Shown here: piece after piece, positions 61,698-64,000 of the stretch
Numbering within the stretch: position 1 is the first letter of the stretch
Layout of the letters: each line of letters opens with the position of its first letter
Program-made: the position numbers and the translations under genes
Notes under the pieces: model-generated
Told to the model about the DNA's origin: nothing
The model's database searches: none
Seen by the model: the letters and a program-made list of their open reading frames with translations, nothing else
Assembly: GCF_900143065.1 (NCBI RefSeq)
Contig: NZ_FRCX01000001.1
Location: forward strand, 1 to 64,000
Direction of reading: 5' to 3'
Length of the DNA: 64,000 nt
Source of the DNA: Duganella sacchari
GTDB lineage: Bacteria; Pseudomonadota; Gammaproteobacteria; Burkholderiales; Burkholderiaceae_D

Positions 61698-62891
61698 ATG
61701 AAAATCGAAAACCAGAATCCGATCGAATGGCGCTTCGCTGAACGCGCCGAGCAGCTGCAGGCATCCTTCATCCGCGAGATCCTGAAGATCACGCAGCAGC
61801 CGGAGATCATTTCCTTCGCCGGCGGCCTGCCATCGCCAGCCACCTTCCCGGTCGAAGAAATGCAGGCCGCGTTTGACAAAGTCCTGCGCGACAACGGCAA
61901 GGTAGCGCTGCAATACGGCCCGACCGACGGCTACACCCCGCTGCGCCAATGGATCGCCGACTCGCTGTCGACCGGTGGCGCCAAGATCCTGCCGGAACAA
62001 GTCCTGATGACCTCCGGTTCGCAGCAAGCGCTGGACCTGCTGGGCAAAGTGCTCATCGACGAAGGCAGCCGCGTGCTGGTCGAAACCCCGTCCTATCTGG
62101 GCGCACTGCAAGCGTTCTCGGTCTACCGTCCGGAATTCAAATCGGTGGCGACCGACGACCATGGCCTGGTGCCATCGTCGATCGACAAAGTGGCAGAAGG
62201 CGCGCGCCTGCTGTACTCCCTGCCAAACTTCCAGAACCCGACCGGCCGTTCGCTGTCGGTTGAGCGCCGCCTGGAACTGGTAGAAACCTGCGCCCGCCTT
62301 GGCTTGCCGCTGATCGAAGATGATCCATACGGCGCCCTGAGCTACAAAGGCGACCCGGCACCGAAGATGGTGGCGATGAACCCGGACGGCGTGATCTACA
62401 TGGGCTCCTTCTCGAAGGTGCTGACCCCTGGCATCCGCCTGGGCTATGTTGTCGCCCCACTGCCACTGGCGCGCCGCCTGGAACTGGCCAAGCAGGCGGC
62501 CGACCTGCATACTTCGCAGCTGACCCAGATGGTCGTGCACGAAGTGATCAAGGACGGTTTCCTGGAGCAGCACATTCCAAAAATCCGCACCCTGTACGGC
62601 AACCAGTGCCAAGTCATGCTGGACGCCATGGCGCAGCACTTCCCGGCCGGTGTCGAGTGGACCAAGCCGGAAGGCGGCATGTTCATCTGGGTGACGCTGC
62701 CAAAGCACATCAACGCCATGCAGTTGCTGGACGAAGCCATCGCACAGAAAGTGGCGTTCGTACCAGGTTCGCCGTTCTACGCCAACGAGCCAGAGACCAA
62801 TACCCTGCGTCTGTCGTTCGTGACCGTGTCGCCAGAGCGCATCCGCACCGGCATTGAGATCCTGGGTAAGCTGATCGCCTCCAAGATCTAA
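61698..62891 (+). CDS. PLP-dependent aminotransferase (LysN/2-aminoadipate type)
   Basis: A 397-residue fold-type-I class I/II aminotransferase. SFAGGLPSPATFPVEEMQAAFDKVL, LQYGPTDGYTPLRQWIA, MTSGSQQALDLLGKVLIDEGSRVLVETPSYLGAL, YSLPNFQNPTGRSLS, EDDPYGALSY and the PLP-lysine motif GSFSKVLTPGIRLGYVVAP match the LysN/Aro8-like subgroup without a regulator domain. Likely substrates are 2-aminoadipate, branched-chain or aromatic amino acids. The start at 61698 (MKIENQNPIEWRF) is chosen by family fit. Confidence 0.92.
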   Translation: MKIENQNPIEWRFAERAEQLQASFIREILKITQQPEIISFAGGLPSPATFPVEEMQAAFDKVLRDNGKVALQYGPTDGYTPLRQWIADSLSTGGAKILPEQVLMTSGSQQALDLLGKVLIDEGSRVLVETPSYLGALQAFSVYRPEFKSVATDDHGLVPSSIDKVAEGARLLYSLPNFQNPTGRSLSVERRLELVETCARLGLPLIEDDPYGALSYKGDPAPKMVAMNPDGVIYMGSFSKVLTPGIRLGYVVAPLPLARRLELAKQAADLHTSQLTQMVVHEVIKDGFLEQHIPKIRTLYGNQCQVMLDAMAQHFPAGVEWTKPEGGMFIWVTLPKHINAMQLLDEAIAQKVAFVPGSPFYANEPETNTLRLSFVTVSPERIRTGIEILGKLIASKI

Positions 62892-63258
62892 GTCGTCGCA
62901 AGTCAGACCTCCGTGGGCGGCGCTCGCCGCCCGCAAAAATACAACACCAGCCGCGCAATCTTTATCACTAAAAGTCACCAAAAAGCGCTAAACCAATAGC
63001 AAGCCGCCAACATTACTTATACCATTTGGCGCTAGTCTGGCTGCGGTATCATGCTTTCGAGGACATCCTCCAAAATCATCGGTTTTTTTTCACCAGCAAT
63101 CGTTGCAAAGCGGTATGATTTGAACGGATAGTCACTTTCAAATCAGGCCAGCCTTTGTTGAAACGCGCACCAATCACCCCCGCTTTCCCCCACCGTTGCC
63201 CATCCGCGCAACCGCACTGCCACGCCAATGCAACCCACCAGGTTAAAGGCGAATCCCG
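62892..63258. other. Intergenic region with a GC hairpin and a possible promoter
   Basis: A 367-base gap. GGGCGGCG/CGCCGCCC (62915–62932) is a strong stem just after the aminotransferase stop but lacks a T-run, so it is an atypical terminator. A weak TTGGCG…TATCAT pair near 63027–63053 could be the promoter of the following gene. A T8 run lies at 63083–63090. No gene is seen. Confidence 0.45.
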
Positions 63259-64000
63259 ATGAGTTCTGGAAGTCTGAGTTTTGCAACGCGGCGGGATGCC
63301 GCGATACTGATTGTTGATGATGCGCCCGAAAATCTGGGCGCGCTGCGCAAGCTGATGGTCGAACAAGGCTATCAAACCTTCGTCGCCACCTCCGGCGAAC
63401 GCGCGCTGAAAATCGCCCGCCGCGTGCATCCGGACCTGATCCTGCTCGACATCATGATGCCCGGGATGGACGGCTACGAAACCTGCCGCCAGCTCAAGAG
63501 CCATGCCGCGACCCAGCGCATTCCCGTCATCTTCATGAGCGCACGCACCGGCACCGACGATGTGGTGGCCGGCTTTGATATCGGCGCCGTCGACTACATC
63601 AGCAAGCCGCTGCGCATGCCCGAAGTGTGTGCGCGCGTGCGTACGCAGCTGCAAATCCGCAGCAGGAGCGAAACACACGAAGAACAGGCCGAACGCCTGC
63701 GCACCATTGTCAACAACATGGCCGAGGGCCTGCTGATTATTGAAGCGGATGGCCGCATCCAGTTCACCAATCCCGCCTGCGACAAGTACCTGGGCTACCA
63801 GGTGGAGGAGCTGGCGGGGCGCAGCATCACCGACCTGCTGAACCCACTGGTGGCGCAGGAATACCTGGACTACTTCGCGCGCTACGCCGCCGCGCCGCAG
63901 ACCGCGCACAACCACGGCACGCGCGAAGTCATCATCCGCCACCGCAACGGCAGCTCCGTGTGCATGGACCTGACGCTGACGCCGATGTATTTGCGCCAGC
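63259..64000 (+). CDS. Response regulator receiver–PAS protein, N-terminal part
   Basis: The frame is open from the ATG at 63259 to the window edge; 247 residues are visible. Residues ~14–135 are a receiver domain (AILIVDDAPENLGALRKLM, Asp64 in LILLDIMMPGMDGYETC, VIFMSARTGTDDVV, YISKPLRMPEV). A short coiled linker leads to a PAS domain from ~148 (RTIVNNMAEGLLIIEADGRIQFTNPACDKYLGYQVEELAGRSITDLL). The output domain, which could be a histidine kinase, GGDEF or cyclase, lies beyond the window. Confidence 0.92.
   Translation, partial: MSSGSLSFATRRDAAILIVDDAPENLGALRKLMVEQGYQTFVATSGERALKIARRVHPDLILLDIMMPGMDGYETCRQLKSHAATQRIPVIFMSARTGTDDVVAGFDIGAVDYISKPLRMPEVCARVRTQLQIRSRSETHEEQAERLRTIVNNMAEGLLIIEADGRIQFTNPACDKYLGYQVEELAGRSITDLLNPLVAQEYLDYFARYAAAPQTAHNHGTREVIIRHRNGSSVCMDLTLTPMYLRQ

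Noticed and set aside
62915..62932. Rho-independent terminator after the aminotransferase gene
   Set aside because: The stem is strong, but on the plus strand it is followed by A-rich rather than T-rich sequence, so it was left as an atypical hairpin.

Overview
This window looks like chromosome from a GC-rich, flagellated betaproteobacterium of the family Oxalobacteraceae (Duganella/Massilia/Janthinobacterium type). The grounds are FlhDC-governed motility genes, a CheA–CheW–MCP–CheR–CheD–CheB–CheY–CheZ gene order, a PEP-CTERM protein, and betaproteobacterial versions of gltX, metG, apbC, scpA, panC and htpG. The genus is inferred from gene content, not demonstrated.

Layout. 1–1.4 kb: end of an IS21-family element (istB and terminal repeats) beside a truncated hydrolase remnant and small hypothetical genes. 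1.7–3.6 kb: two tandem tRNA-Glu/tRNA-Ala pairs under one promoter, downstream of gltX. 3.7–10.4 kb: a frameshifted D-threonine aldolase-like gene, a TetR regulator with two operators, a methyltransferase–MFS–siderophore-interacting-protein run, a small membrane protein with a winged-helix regulator, and a DUF2306–DUF2141 fusion. 10.4–14.7 kb: apbC and metG (divergent), a GNAT acetyltransferase and a small secreted protein. 14.8–19.8 kb: an AT-richer accessory block of small, mostly unrecognised minus-strand genes. Nearly every gap in it carries a short imperfect palindrome around TGGCCG, and it contains a tandem gene duplication with one frameshifted copy.

19.9–29.1 kb: an SDR gene, then a five-gene minus-strand operon (D-glutamate-cyclase-like protein, MFS transporter, fused 5-oxoprolinase, porin, secreted Cache protein) divergent from a LysR regulator. 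It reads as uptake and catabolism of 5-oxoproline or D-glutamate. 29.2–34 kb: a flavin/2Fe-2S oxidoreductase with a GST and a LysR regulator, then a DMT exporter. 34.2–36.6 kb: DUF3460, scpA, panC.

36.7–51 kb: a minus-strand motility and chemotaxis block, transcribed flhD, flhC, a membrane methyltransferase, motA, motB, a CheZ-like protein, cheY, cheA, cheW, mcp, cheR, cheD, cheB, cheY, cheZ, then an EAL/HDOD gene. It holds two proteins with the CheZ DxxxQ motif. 51–64 kb: a duplicated AT-rich element upstream of flhDC, kynU–kynA (tryptophan to anthranilate), a CHRD PEP-CTERM protein, a predicted alpha-amino acid ester hydrolase, a REP-like palindrome, htpG with a sigma-32 promoter, a MocR regulator divergent from a DMT transporter, a RidA-like protein, an aminotransferase, and the start of a response-regulator/PAS protein.
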